Assembly: GCF_014212015.1 (NCBI RefSeq)
Contig: NZ_JACJVN010000014.1
Coordinates: forward strand, 1 to 63,632
Origin: Cohnella lubricantis
GTDB lineage: Bacteria > Bacillota > Bacilli > Paenibacillales > Paenibacillaceae
Direction of reading: 5' to 3'
DNA: 63,632 nucleotides
The position numbers and the translations under genes were made by a program. Below the pieces are notes generated by a model. It was not told the origin of the DNA. It ran no database searches and saw only the letters and a list, made by a program, of their open reading frames with translations. How positions within the stretch are numbered: position 1 is the first letter of the stretch; the number at the start of each line of letters is the position of its first letter. Below, piece after piece: positions 1-7,495 of the stretch.

Positions 1-2
1 AT

Positions 3-548
3 GCGGCGCAGTCGCCAGGGGCCGCTGCCGAGACGGCGGCCAGCACGGCAGCGCCGCCGAAGAAGCGCCGCCGCCGAGGCAAGCGCAAGAAGGCAGGCGC
101 TCCCGCATCGGTCGCCGCCGCCGAACCGATCGTGCCGGCGGAGGTGAAGCCGAAGTCGCACAAGACCGCTCCCGGGGACGCCTCCATGCTGCGGCCGACG
201 CGCGCCGGCTTCATCCGCATGCGAGGCAAGACCGACAACGGGCGGCGCTGGTACCAGGAGGTTGACCCGGAGCTGGCGATGACGCTCGTGCGGGAGCACG
301 CCGCCGTCGTCATTAACCGGCATACGATTCGCCGGATCTACAGCAACAAGGAATTCCGCCGCATGATCCTGACGCGCGACAACTACATCTGCCACTTCTG
401 CGGGAAGTACGGCGACACGATCGACCATCTGCTGCCCCGCGCCAAAGGCGGGCACACGACGCCGGTCAACTGCGTCTGCGCCTGCAACGAATGCAATCAA
501 TCCAAGGCGGACCGCGACCTCGAGGAGTTCATCGGGTCGGCGGAATGA
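3..548 (+). CDS. HNH endonuclease, 5' end outside window
   Basis: C-terminal part of an HNH nuclease; the frame is open from base 3, so the start lies upstream. The visible protein begins with an Ala/Pro stretch followed by a strongly basic run (KKRRRRGKRKK type, bases about 57-100). The nuclease core follows: a CxxC pair around bases 390-401, the DH dyad at about 423-428, an Asn in PVN, and a second CxxC before NQSK, the usual zinc-stabilised HNH layout of stand-alone HNH proteins. HNH folds cut or nick DNA; the substrate here is unknown. The GTG at 132 would give a 138-residue protein, but it has no clear ribosome binding site and the basic region upstream is in frame, so I treat the gene as truncated by the window edge. 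A terminator follows directly. Confidence 0.8.
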   Translation, partial: AAQSPGAAAETAASTAAPPKKRRRRGKRKKAGAPASVAAAEPIVPAEVKPKSHKTAPGDASMLRPTRAGFIRMRGKTDNGRRWYQEVDPELAMTLVREHAAVVINRHTIRRIYSNKEFRRMILTRDNYICHFCGKYGDTIDHLLPRAKGGHTTPVNCVCACNECNQSKADRDLEEFIGSAE

Positions 549-562
549 TTGCGGTGCTTATT

Positions 563-599
563 GAACAAGGCCGTCTCCCGATAGGGAACGGCCTTGTTC
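563..599 (+). terminator. Terminator after HNH gene
   Basis: A 12-bp perfect stem (GAACAAGGCCGT with its complement) around a 13-base loop, followed by a short T-containing stretch. It separates the HNH gene from the convergent marR gene. Confidence 0.75.
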
Positions 600-642
600 G
601 CTTTGTTGACTATTGGCACAGCGCTTGTCTGCGTTGCCTGCG

Positions 643-1077
643 TTACCGGGTATAGAACACCTTGGCTTCCAACAGGCCCAACGCCTGCTCGATATCGGCA
701 AGCTCTTCAGCCGAGACATCGCGGATTTGCTCCAGGAATCGGGACTGAAGATAGGCGAACGCTTCGTTCATCAATGCTTCGCCCCCTGGAGTCAGACGGA
801 TATATTGCTTGCGCCGATCCTCGGGTGCGTCAATTTTCTCGCATAGCTCGCGTTCGTACAGCTTCTTCAGCTCGCGGCTCGTATTGGGCATGGAAATATG
901 CTGGCATTCGCTGATCTGACTCGGCGTGACCGGCTGGTGTATGGCGATATATTGCAGGATGCCGTACTGCACCGGGGTTACGGAATCCAATCGCAGCTCC
1001 TTCATAAATTCATTTGTTACCTGGTGAACAGCGGCAGTGAAGGTTATAAACCTCTGGAAGACGGCGTTGTTATCCAT
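643..1077 (-). CDS. MarR family transcriptional regulator
   Basis: 144 residues, the usual MarR size. The winged helix lies at about residues 45-100, with the typical wing EDRRKQYIRLTPGG and flanking dimerisation helices. The ATG at 1077 is preceded by AGGTGATCC. It is divergent from the flavodoxin-like quinone reductase at 1202, and the spacer between them holds a 16-bp palindrome that is a good operator candidate (1168-1183). Such pairs usually sense electrophiles, quinones or oxidants: the regulator represses itself and the reductase until it is modified. That role is inferred from context; the ligand cannot be read from the sequence. Confidence 0.85.
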   Translation of the reverse strand: MDNNAVFQRFITFTAAVHQVTNEFMKELRLDSVTPVQYGILQYIAIHQPVTPSQISECQHISMPNTSRELKKLYERELCEKIDAPEDRRKQYIRLTPGGEALMNEAFAYLQSRFLEQIRDVSAEELADIEQALGLLEAKVFYTR

Positions 1078-1135
1078 ACAGGATCACCTCATACAAGATA
1101 AGATAGCAAAGTGATTATCATAAAACAATTATCTA

Positions 1136-1183
1136 TTGACAACTAACTTCAGTAACGCTACCTTTAAGTTATCAAATGATAAC
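1136..1183 (+). promoter_or_regulatory. Promoter and MarR operator for the quinone reductase
   Basis: TTGACA at 1136-1141, 17 bp, then TACCTT at 1159-1164 form a plausible sigma-A promoter. Just downstream, GTTATCAAATGATAAC at 1168-1183 is an inverted repeat with 7-bp perfect arms and a 2-bp centre, placed over the predicted transcription start. Further ATTATC half-sites occur at about 1115 and 1129, towards marR. The size and position fit a MarR dimer repressing both divergent genes. Confidence 0.6.
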
Positions 1184-1201
1184 TATAAGGGGAGAGTCAG
1201 A

Positions 1202-1783
1202 ATGAGAGTATTGATCCTTTTCGCGCATCCCAATCACCGGAGTTTAAGCTACGCCTTCCTGCAGAAGGTGATCCAGGGAAGCCGGGAGAATCCGCGGATC
1301 TCGGAGGTGGAGGTGCTGGATCTGTACGAAGATGGGTTCGATCCGGTGCTTGTCTTCAACGAGCATAAGCGCCGGAGGGACATGCACCAAGATCCGCGCC
1401 TCGCGAAGTATAGAGCGCAGCTGCTCCGCGCCGATAAGATCGTGCTGATCTACCCAATATGGTGGGGGAGGCCGCCTGCGATGCTGCTTGGCTATATTGA
1501 TCAGATGTTCGCCTCAGGCTTCGCTTATCGGGATAAGAAGGGGCTTCTTCCGGAAGGACTTCTCAAGGGAAGGTCGGTTGTATGCGTATCGACGATGAAG
1601 GGTCCCGCGCTATATCCGCTATTCTGGCTCCACAATGCGCACAAGATGCTAATGAGGAGAGCGCTGTTCAACTTCGTGGGAATCCGCAAGGTGAAGTTCT
1701 TCGAATTCGGAAGAATGGAGAGTCCGAGGGGCAGGCAGGAAGCCAAGCTGGAGCGGGTCTATCGGTACTTTAAGCGGATATAA
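1202..1783 (+). CDS. Flavodoxin-fold NAD(P)H:quinone oxidoreductase
   Basis: 193 residues of the Flavodoxin_2 family (MdaB/YwrO/NQO type), FMN or FAD enzymes that reduce quinones by two electrons in the cytoplasm. Visible are the phosphate-binding loop FAHPNHRSLS at residues 7-16 and the family signature YPIWWGRPPAMLLGYIDQMF at about 84-103 followed by GFAY. ATG 1202 is chosen because AAGGGGAGAG lies just upstream; the TTG at 1136 that would extend the frame is the -35 box of the promoter. It is probably under control of the divergent MarR protein, which points to quinone or electrophile detoxification. Confidence 0.85.
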   Translation: MRVLILFAHPNHRSLSYAFLQKVIQGSRENPRISEVEVLDLYEDGFDPVLVFNEHKRRRDMHQDPRLAKYRAQLLRADKIVLIYPIWWGRPPAMLLGYIDQMFASGFAYRDKKGLLPEGLLKGRSVVCVSTMKGPALYPLFWLHNAHKMLMRRALFNFVGIRKVKFFEFGRMESPRGRQEAKLERVYRYFKRI

Positions 1784-1828
1784 GCCAAAGCCGCCCTTCA
1801 GGAGTGATGCCCGAAGGACGGCTTTGGC
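1784..1828. terminator. Bidirectional terminator between convergent genes
   Basis: GCCAAAGCCG pairs perfectly with CGGCTTTGGC across a 25-base interior that also contains CCTTC/GAAGG. It lies between the quinone reductase and the convergent large secreted-protein gene and can serve both. Confidence 0.7.
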
Positions 1829-1887
1829 GTTATTAAGCGGCAACGAGCTATTAATTGCTGGCTTGCGCGCTAGCGATCGCCGGGAGG

Positions 1888-4800
1888 TTACTCGCTAGCT
1901 CTCATGTAGGCTACCGCGTCGAGCAGTTGCTCCGCGAAGCTCTCATCAATCTGCTTGCCGGCGTGCTGCTCGATCCAGTTCTCGAGCTCGTCCAGTTGCT
2001 CCGCCGCTTCGATGTTCTTGAGCTTGGCCTGCAGGCTCTGCGCCGCGCCGTGATTCTTGAACAGCCCTTGCTCCTCGCCGTAGGAGACGAGATCGGACAG
2101 GCTGGCCAGGTCGACGCTGGACGTCAGCGTGACGGAGACCGTCGTGACATTGCCTGCGCGATCCTCAGCTGTGACGACAAGCGTGTGGTCGCCGGCAGCC
2201 AGGTCGATCGGCGATATCGAACCGATCGAGTCGATCGCGATGCCGTCCAGCGCGTAGCTGACGGACTTCACGCCGCTCAGCGAGTCCGCTGCGGCCGCGG
2301 CGAGATCAATGGCGCTGTCCGTCGGCTGGAAGACCGGCGAGCCGGTGAAGACGACCTCTGGGCTCGTCTTGTCGATCCAGACGGCGATCGTCTGGGCGGC
2401 TTCCACATTGCCCGCCTTGTCCGTTGAACGGTAGGCCACCACGTTGCGGCCTTCCGCCGAGATCACGACAGGACCTGCTGCAGCCGTCCATGTACCGCCG
2501 TTCAAGCTGAACTCTGTCTTCTCGACGCCCGCGCCGCTGTCCGTTGCCGTGAAGACGAGCGTCACGTCGCGGTTATTGTATACATTTTCACCCGTCAGCC
2601 CGTCAGCAGTCGCCGTCGTCGCGGGAGCGGCCGCGTCGGCAAGCGCGACGTGATCCATCGAGAGCGGCTTCAACTGATAGACGCCCCGGAAGATCGCCGA
2701 GATGCCGGTCAGGTTCACGACGCTGCCTTCCGGATACAGCGTTTGGAAGGCGGTCATCTGAATGCCCGTGCGGCCGTCGATCCGAATGTGCGTGCCGTTC
2801 GCGTCGAATTCGAAGGAACCGGCCGGCGTCGCGGTCATGTAGCTGCTGATCGTTACATTCTCAAGCGTCACCAAGCGGCCTTGGTTGCTCTCGCTAAGCT
2901 CGGTCTGAACGATAGGCGCCGGGATCGGCGCCGTGCCGATCTTCTCGAGGATAACCGGATCGGTCAATTCGAGCTCGGTGTTGTACGCCGTCTTCTTCGC
3001 GCTGATCGTAATCACATCGCCGGCATGGAAGCCTGCGGCGGATTGATAGACATAGATGCCTGCCGTGTCGTCCTGCATATAGAACGCTTGGCCTCCGAAG
3101 GCGCCCGGCTCCGACGTAATGACGCCTTCAACTGTCACGAGCGTTCCTTCCGGCGCTTGGCGAGCGGCTGCGATGGCGATCTTCTCCGGCACCGGCGGCT
3201 TGTCTTCCGGCAGCGGCTCGGCAGGCACGTTCGCTATCGCCACTGTCTTCGTAATTGTATTCGTGCCGTTCACCCGGAATCGGAGGTTGGCCGTACCGGA
3301 GACGGACGGATTGATCTGGACGTTCAGATCCTTGATCGCGTGCCCAGTCGCGTCCGCCGTCACGGAGAAAGCGGAGCTGTAGCCGTACGAGGAAGGCCAA
3401 GTGCCGTCCGCGTTCTGAATCTTGGCAACTTGCGTGCCGCCGGTCAGGTAGATGCCGAGCGATAGGCCGGACAACGTCCGCCCGGGTAACAAGTTGTCTG
3501 CCTGTACGCGGATCTGGAACGTCTCCGCGTTCGGCAGCTGGCTTTGATGCACGAGGGTATATGCCGGCTGAACAGGGGGCTCTTGGGTCGAGCCGTAGGA
3601 GCCGGGCTTGAACGTCGCCGGATCATACCACTTGTAACCAGGATCCGGAGCTGCCCACGGCTCCGGCTGCGGCTCGGTCGATTGCGCCGGCTCCTCGAAC
3701 GGGAGCAGCGTTGTCGGCGAATCGAGCTGAAGGCCGGACACTTGCGTGAAGTCGGTGAAGCTCTCGTCATGGGCGAGCCATTGAACGGTTTGGACGAGGA
3801 AGGCGCCGTCGTCCGCTTCCTTGAAGCCGTCGTAGGTTGTTTTCTTCGAGCCGTTGTCTTCGCGAAGATACTTCGGCGTGATGTCCTCGACAGGCGAGGA
3901 GTCGCCGATGAACGCGGCTTTGCCGGCGCCTACTTTGCTCACTGCCGCATACGGCCCCTCAGCGCGTCCGCCATTCTCATAGACGCCTTGATCGACGGCG
4001 TTGCCCCATGCGGATACGTTCGCCGGCGGATAGACGATGCCTTTGGCCTTGGCCGGATCGAGAATGGCCAGCGTGGAGCCTGCGTGCATCGCGATGGAGT
4101 CGACGTTCGCCGTAATGCCGAACGATTGGCTCGGCGACACGACGTCGGTCATGTGCTCGACGTCGCCGAGCGCGTTGTAGCGGAAGCGGATGCCGAAGTT
4201 GTCGGCCAGCCAGTCGGAGCTGACGACGCCGTCCATCGCAGGGGAAGCGGCTTCTTCAGCGGACATGCCCTTGGCGGGGTTGTCCCATGCGCCGCGGCGG
4301 AAGCCGTTCATCGCCTCCGAGCCGTCCCAGCGGTTCTTGTTCCGATCGGCGTTGTAGTGGTCGCCGATGAAGAAGATGCTGCCGCCGTTCTGCACGTAAT
4401 CCAGCATCGCGTCCTGCTCGGACTGCTTGAACGGAACGTTCGGTTCGCTAACGATGAAGACGTCGTAATCCTGCAGCTTGGAGAGTGTGATCGCTGGTTC
4501 AGCGAACGTGTAAGGAACCGGGCGGTCGAGCGATTCGACGGTGAATCCGACCGCGCGCAGGCCGTCGGCGAAGTCGGAGAAGGCGCCGTCGATGACCCAG
4601 TCCGCTGCGCCAGCCGTCTGGCCGTGCGTGTTGTCGAAGAGCACTTTCTTGCCTTCGCCGCTAGGCAGCGGAGGCACGTCTTCGTCAGGGTCGCCGGAGC
4701 CAGGATCGCCAGGATCGCCAGGATCGCCCGGGTCTCCTGGATCTTCAGGATCGCCGGGGTCCGAACCCTCAAGCAGCGACATCGCCGTTGGGGACTTTAA

Positions 4801-5205
4801 TCCGGGGAAGTTGTTGTAGGCGCCGAGCGCACCGGCTACCTTCACCTTCGCGCCGATCAGCTCCGGGTTCGTCTGCAGCCCGAATTCCGCGCGGTAGCCC
4901 GATGAGACTTGCACGTCCAGCACTTTGGTCAGGTCTTGCTCATTCGGGGAATCCGCCATCAAGAAGTTGAAGTCGTTGCCATACGGGGCTGCGAAGTCTG
5001 CCGTTCTCGACCCGGTCGCATGGCCGACGATGTAGCCTTCCACCGTTGCGGTTCCGCTGTTGGAGGCGATCGCTTCCGCGACGGTCAAGGAGCCGTCGGC
5101 ATTCGCGGCCGAGGCATGGCTGGCCGCGAATCCGAAGCCGTTCGATAGAACCGTAAGAGCGGCTAATGCGATCCATGCGAATCTGCGAAATGGATTTTTT
5201 CTCAC
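1888..5205 (-). CDS. Large secreted multidomain protein with FIMAH tail
   Basis: 1105 residues. A Sec signal peptide (KNPFRRF, then a hydrophobic core, cleavage near ASA at 33) sends it out of the cell. Domain order: an OB-fold DUF6359-like domain (about 35-145), a Gly-Asp-Pro repeat linker (150-180), a ThuA/GATase-like alpha-beta domain (about 187-490, KKVLFDNTHGQ start), a beta-rich domain (545-640), a second OB-like domain (about 665-840), two Ig-like/OmpL47-type segments (845-1020) and a C-terminal FIMAH helical domain (1030-1105). No classic catalytic motif is identifiable. FIMAH and OB modules occur on exported polymer-degrading or cell-surface proteins of Paenibacillus. GTG 5205 has GGGAGG upstream. 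Function unknown; a surface or polysaccharide role is only inference. Confidence 0.8.
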   Translation of the reverse strand: MRKNPFRRFAWIALAALTVLSNGFGFAASHASAANADGSLTVAEAIASNSGTATVEGYIVGHATGSRTADFAAPYGNDFNFLMADSPNEQDLTKVLDVQVSSGYRAEFGLQTNPELIGAKVKVAGALGAYNNFPGLKSPTAMSLLEGSDPGDPEDPGDPGDPGDPGDPGSGDPDEDVPPLPSGEGKKVLFDNTHGQTAGAADWVIDGAFSDFADGLRAVGFTVESLDRPVPYTFAEPAITLSKLQDYDVFIVSEPNVPFKQSEQDAMLDYVQNGGSIFFIGDHYNADRNKNRWDGSEAMNGFRRGAWDNPAKGMSAEEAASPAMDGVVSSDWLADNFGIRFRYNALGDVEHMTDVVSPSQSFGITANVDSIAMHAGSTLAILDPAKAKGIVYPPANVSAWGNAVDQGVYENGGRAEGPYAAVSKVGAGKAAFIGDSSPVEDITPKYLREDNGSKKTTYDGFKEADDGAFLVQTVQWLAHDESFTDFTQVSGLQLDSPTTLLPFEEPAQSTEPQPEPWAAPDPGYKWYDPATFKPGSYGSTQEPPVQPAYTLVHQSQLPNAETFQIRVQADNLLPGRTLSGLSLGIYLTGGTQVAKIQNADGTWPSSYGYSSAFSVTADATGHAIKDLNVQINPSVSGTANLRFRVNGTNTITKTVAIANVPAEPLPEDKPPVPEKIAIAAARQAPEGTLVTVEGVITSEPGAFGGQAFYMQDDTAGIYVYQSAAGFHAGDVITISAKKTAYNTELELTDPVILEKIGTAPIPAPIVQTELSESNQGRLVTLENVTISSYMTATPAGSFEFDANGTHIRIDGRTGIQMTAFQTLYPEGSVVNLTGISAIFRGVYQLKPLSMDHVALADAAAPATTATADGLTGENVYNNRDVTLVFTATDSGAGVEKTEFSLNGGTWTAAAGPVVISAEGRNVVAYRSTDKAGNVEAAQTIAVWIDKTSPEVVFTGSPVFQPTDSAIDLAAAAADSLSGVKSVSYALDGIAIDSIGSISPIDLAAGDHTLVVTAEDRAGNVTTVSVTLTSSVDLASLSDLVSYGEEQGLFKNHGAAQSLQAKLKNIEAAEQLDELENWIEQHAGKQIDESFAEQLLDAVAYMRASE

Positions 5206-5249
5206 TTGTTATAATTCCTCCCATCATTTGTATAAATAGATTCTACTTA

Positions 5250-5277
5250 AATATAGCAAACTATCATTTTTATACAA
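5250..5277 (-). promoter_or_regulatory. Putative promoter of the secreted-protein gene
   Basis: Read on the minus strand: TTGTAT, 16 bp, TATATT, followed by GGGAGG and the GTG at 5205. The region is AT-rich, in contrast to its surroundings. Confidence 0.4.
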
Positions 5278-5351
5278 TTAGCTAAGGGTTATCGGAATAT
5301 AAAAAAATAGCGTTGGAGGAATGCGTGACATAAGTTGACAACAAAAAAAGA

Positions 5352-5378
5352 CAAATGACCGGAAAAACCGATCATTTG
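5352..5378 (-). terminator. Terminator, minus strand, beyond the fabF 3' region
   Basis: CAAATGATCGG and CCGGTCATTTG form an 11-bp stem with one mismatch around TTTTT, followed on the minus strand by TCTTTTTTTG. It is the first terminator downstream of the fabF-like gene, so the palindrome cassette at 5462-5701 may be transcribed as its 3' untranslated region. Confidence 0.65.
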
Positions 5379-5461
5379 CCCAGGTTGTAGAGAATGTCTC
5401 GACGCTTAGCCGAAAAGTTCGCAGCTCATGCACAACTCATGCATCTCTAGCCGCTCATACC

Positions 5462-5701
5462 ATATCGGAAGCAGGTTCCGCGATTTCTTGCAAGCACCTG
5501 CTCGTTGACGCATTAGCGGAACGCTGTTCCGTTGTCTGGCCTCAAATACGTGCTCGTAGACGCAATAGAGGAACACCGTTCCGTTATCCGCGGCATTCAT
5601 TCGAGTATTCAGCTTAAAACGCGGGAATAACGGAACGCTGTTCCGTTACTTCGCGCACATCGCAATTCAGTTCGCCAATAACGGAACGCCGTTCCTTTAT
5701 T
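5462..5701. repeat. GGAAC/GTTCC palindrome cassette, locus 1 (five units)
   Basis: Five copies of a palindrome whose best form is ATAACGGAAC-3 nt-GTTCCGTTAT, centred at 5473, 5524, 5576, 5638 and 5689 (spacings 51, 52, 62, 51). The spacers are partly shared with loci at 35.0 and 36.2 kb (for example GCTCGTAGACGCAATAG). It occupies most of the 546-bp gap between fabF and the secreted-protein gene. No gene is visible in the gap. Confidence 0.85.
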
Positions 5702-5751
5702 GGAGAGAACCCTGTACGTCTTGGCACAAGACGCGGAGTTTCCCGCCCAAA

Positions 5752-7017
5752 TTACCGAAGCAGATCGGCATGCTGCCAGATCAGAACTCCGTTCTGGCCA
5801 CCGAATCCGAACGAATTGCTTAGCACCCGCTTCACAGGTTGAACGCGGCTTGCGTTGGGAACAATATCCGCTGGAGCCCAGTCCTCCTTGTCGTCGCAAT
5901 TGACGGTTGGAGGGAGAATGCCCTCGCCCAGCGCCTTCACGCAGGCAACGCTCTCGATCGCGCCGGCCGCTCCGAGCATGTGGCCGACCGAGCCCTTGAT
6001 CGAGCTGACCGGAATGCGGTTCAGCTCTTCGCCGAACAGCTCGCGGAGCGCGTTCGCCTCGGCTTGGTCGCCAGCCGGCGTGGCGGTGGCATGCGCGTTG
6101 ATGTAATCAATATCGCCGACGCCCAGTCCTGCGCTGCGAAGCGCCCGTTCCATGGCCAGCTTGGCGCTGCGCCCGGTCGGATCCGGCGACGTCTCATGAT
6201 AGGCGTCGTTGGACGTGCCGTAACCGACGAGCTCGGCGTAGATCTTCGCTCCGCGCGCCCGCGCGTGCTCCAGCTTCTCCAGCACGAGGAAGGCGGCGCC
6301 TTCGCCCATGACCATGCCGGTCCGGTTCTTGTCGAACGGCCGCGACCAGGCGGCGAAGTCGCCTTCGCCGTCGGCCAGCGCGCCTGCGCTGCGAAGGCTG
6401 GACAGAATGGACGGGCTGAACAGGCATTCCGTGCCGCCCGCCAGCACGACGTCGGCTTGGTCCAGCCGGAGCCAATAGCTCGCCTCGCCGATCGAGTTGG
6501 CCGAAGAGGCGCAGGCGGCGGAGTACGTCATGACCGGGCCGTGAATGTCATGCAGCTTGGCGATCGTCCCGGCGGCGGCGTTCGGCAGCGCCTTCGGCAC
6601 GAGCCGGGCGCTGACGCGGCTCGACTTGCCGGAGGAGAGGCGGGCGGAGCCTTCCTCCAGCGACTGGACGCCGCCGAGCGAATTGCCGACGGAGATGCCG
6701 ATGCGATCCGAAGCGCAGCTGTCGTGCAACGCCGCGCCGTCCGCCCATCCGGCGTCCTGCAGCGCTTCTGCGACCGCCGCGATCGCCAGCTGGGTGAAGC
6801 GATCCGTCTGCTGCAGCAGGCGTGGATTCATGAATTGTTCAGGCTTGAAGCTGACAGCCGGCGCCGTGGCCGGGGCCCATTGCCTTAAGTATTCATCGGG
6901 CGTCTCGATAATGGCGGACCGCCCGGAGATAATGCCTTCCCAAAAAGAAGAAACGCCGGCACCGTATGGAGTCACGGCTCCCATTCCGGTAACGACGATA
7001 CGAGTTTGCTCAGCCAC
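5752..7017 (-). CDS. FabF-type beta-ketoacyl-ACP synthase
   Basis: 421 residues, normal length for KAS II. It condenses an acyl group with a malonyl-ACP in the cytoplasm. The catalytic triad is visible: Cys169 in SAACASS, His309 in NAHATATP and His346 in GSVGHMLGAAGA; the Gly-rich NSFGFGGQN is near the C-terminus. The second motif reads NAHAT where FabF usually has NAHGT. It diverges from a stand-alone carrier protein and an acyl-AMP ligase, not from the core fab genes, so it is more likely a specialised ketosynthase than the housekeeping enzyme. ATG 7017 has an AGGAGG-like site (AAAAAAGGAGG) upstream. Confidence 0.85.
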   Translation of the reverse strand: MAEQTRIVVTGMGAVTPYGAGVSSFWEGIISGRSAIIETPDEYLRQWAPATAPAVSFKPEQFMNPRLLQQTDRFTQLAIAAVAEALQDAGWADGAALHDSCASDRIGISVGNSLGGVQSLEEGSARLSSGKSSRVSARLVPKALPNAAAGTIAKLHDIHGPVMTYSAACASSANSIGEASYWLRLDQADVVLAGGTECLFSPSILSSLRSAGALADGEGDFAAWSRPFDKNRTGMVMGEGAAFLVLEKLEHARARGAKIYAELVGYGTSNDAYHETSPDPTGRSAKLAMERALRSAGLGVGDIDYINAHATATPAGDQAEANALRELFGEELNRIPVSSIKGSVGHMLGAAGAIESVACVKALGEGILPPTVNCDDKEDWAPADIVPNASRVQPVKRVLSNSFGFGGQNGVLIWQHADLLR

Positions 7018-7190
7018 GAAGGGCCAACCTCCTTTTTTAACCTCTACGTACTAACGCATCTGGCGCATTGAAATGAATCTAGCTTAGATGTACCATTATA
7101 GATGCTAACATATTTATATTAACACGAGAATGTAAGAATATGTTTTGCGAATTTGAAGCTAGTATTTCCCACATAAAGGAGTCGTAGTCC

Positions 7191-7448
7191 ATGCCGGAAC
7201 AATGGAGCAAAGAACAGATCGAAGAGAAGGTGAAGCAGCTCGTCCATGAGCAGCTTCGCGTAGAACCGGCCGACATACGGGACGATGCCGACTTCGTAGA
7301 CGATTATGGCGCCGATTCCCTCGACCTGACAGAGCTGGTCATCAGCCTGGAGGACGAATTCTCGGTCCGCGTGCCGGAATCGGAGATGAAGCGTCTGAAT
7401 TCGGTCGGAGCCGTCGTCGGCTTCTTGGCAGAGCAGCAATCGAAGTAA
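7191..7448 (+). CDS. Stand-alone acyl carrier protein
   Basis: 85 residues, acidic, four-helix ACP fold. The phosphopantetheine attachment site is Ser43 in GADSLDLTEL. Start ATG 7191 with AAAGGAG at 7175-7181. It is 48 bp before an acyl-AMP ligase and diverges from a ketosynthase, so it probably carries the acyl chain loaded by the ligase. It is not in an rnc-plsX-fab neighbourhood, so it is unlikely to be the housekeeping AcpP, though this cannot be excluded from the window. Confidence 0.88.
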   Translation: MPEQWSKEQIEEKVKQLVHEQLRVEPADIRDDADFVDDYGADSLDLTELVISLEDEFSVRVPESEMKRLNSVGAVVGFLAEQQSK

Positions 7449-7495
7449 GGCAAGCCGAGCGGCAACAAATATCCTAGCCAAGGGAGTGATCTTAT

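Noticed and set aside
7018-7190. FapR-type operator between the ketosynthase and ACP genes
   Set aside because: Looked for a TTAGTACC-type inverted repeat; only partial half-sites (for example TACGTACTAA) are present.
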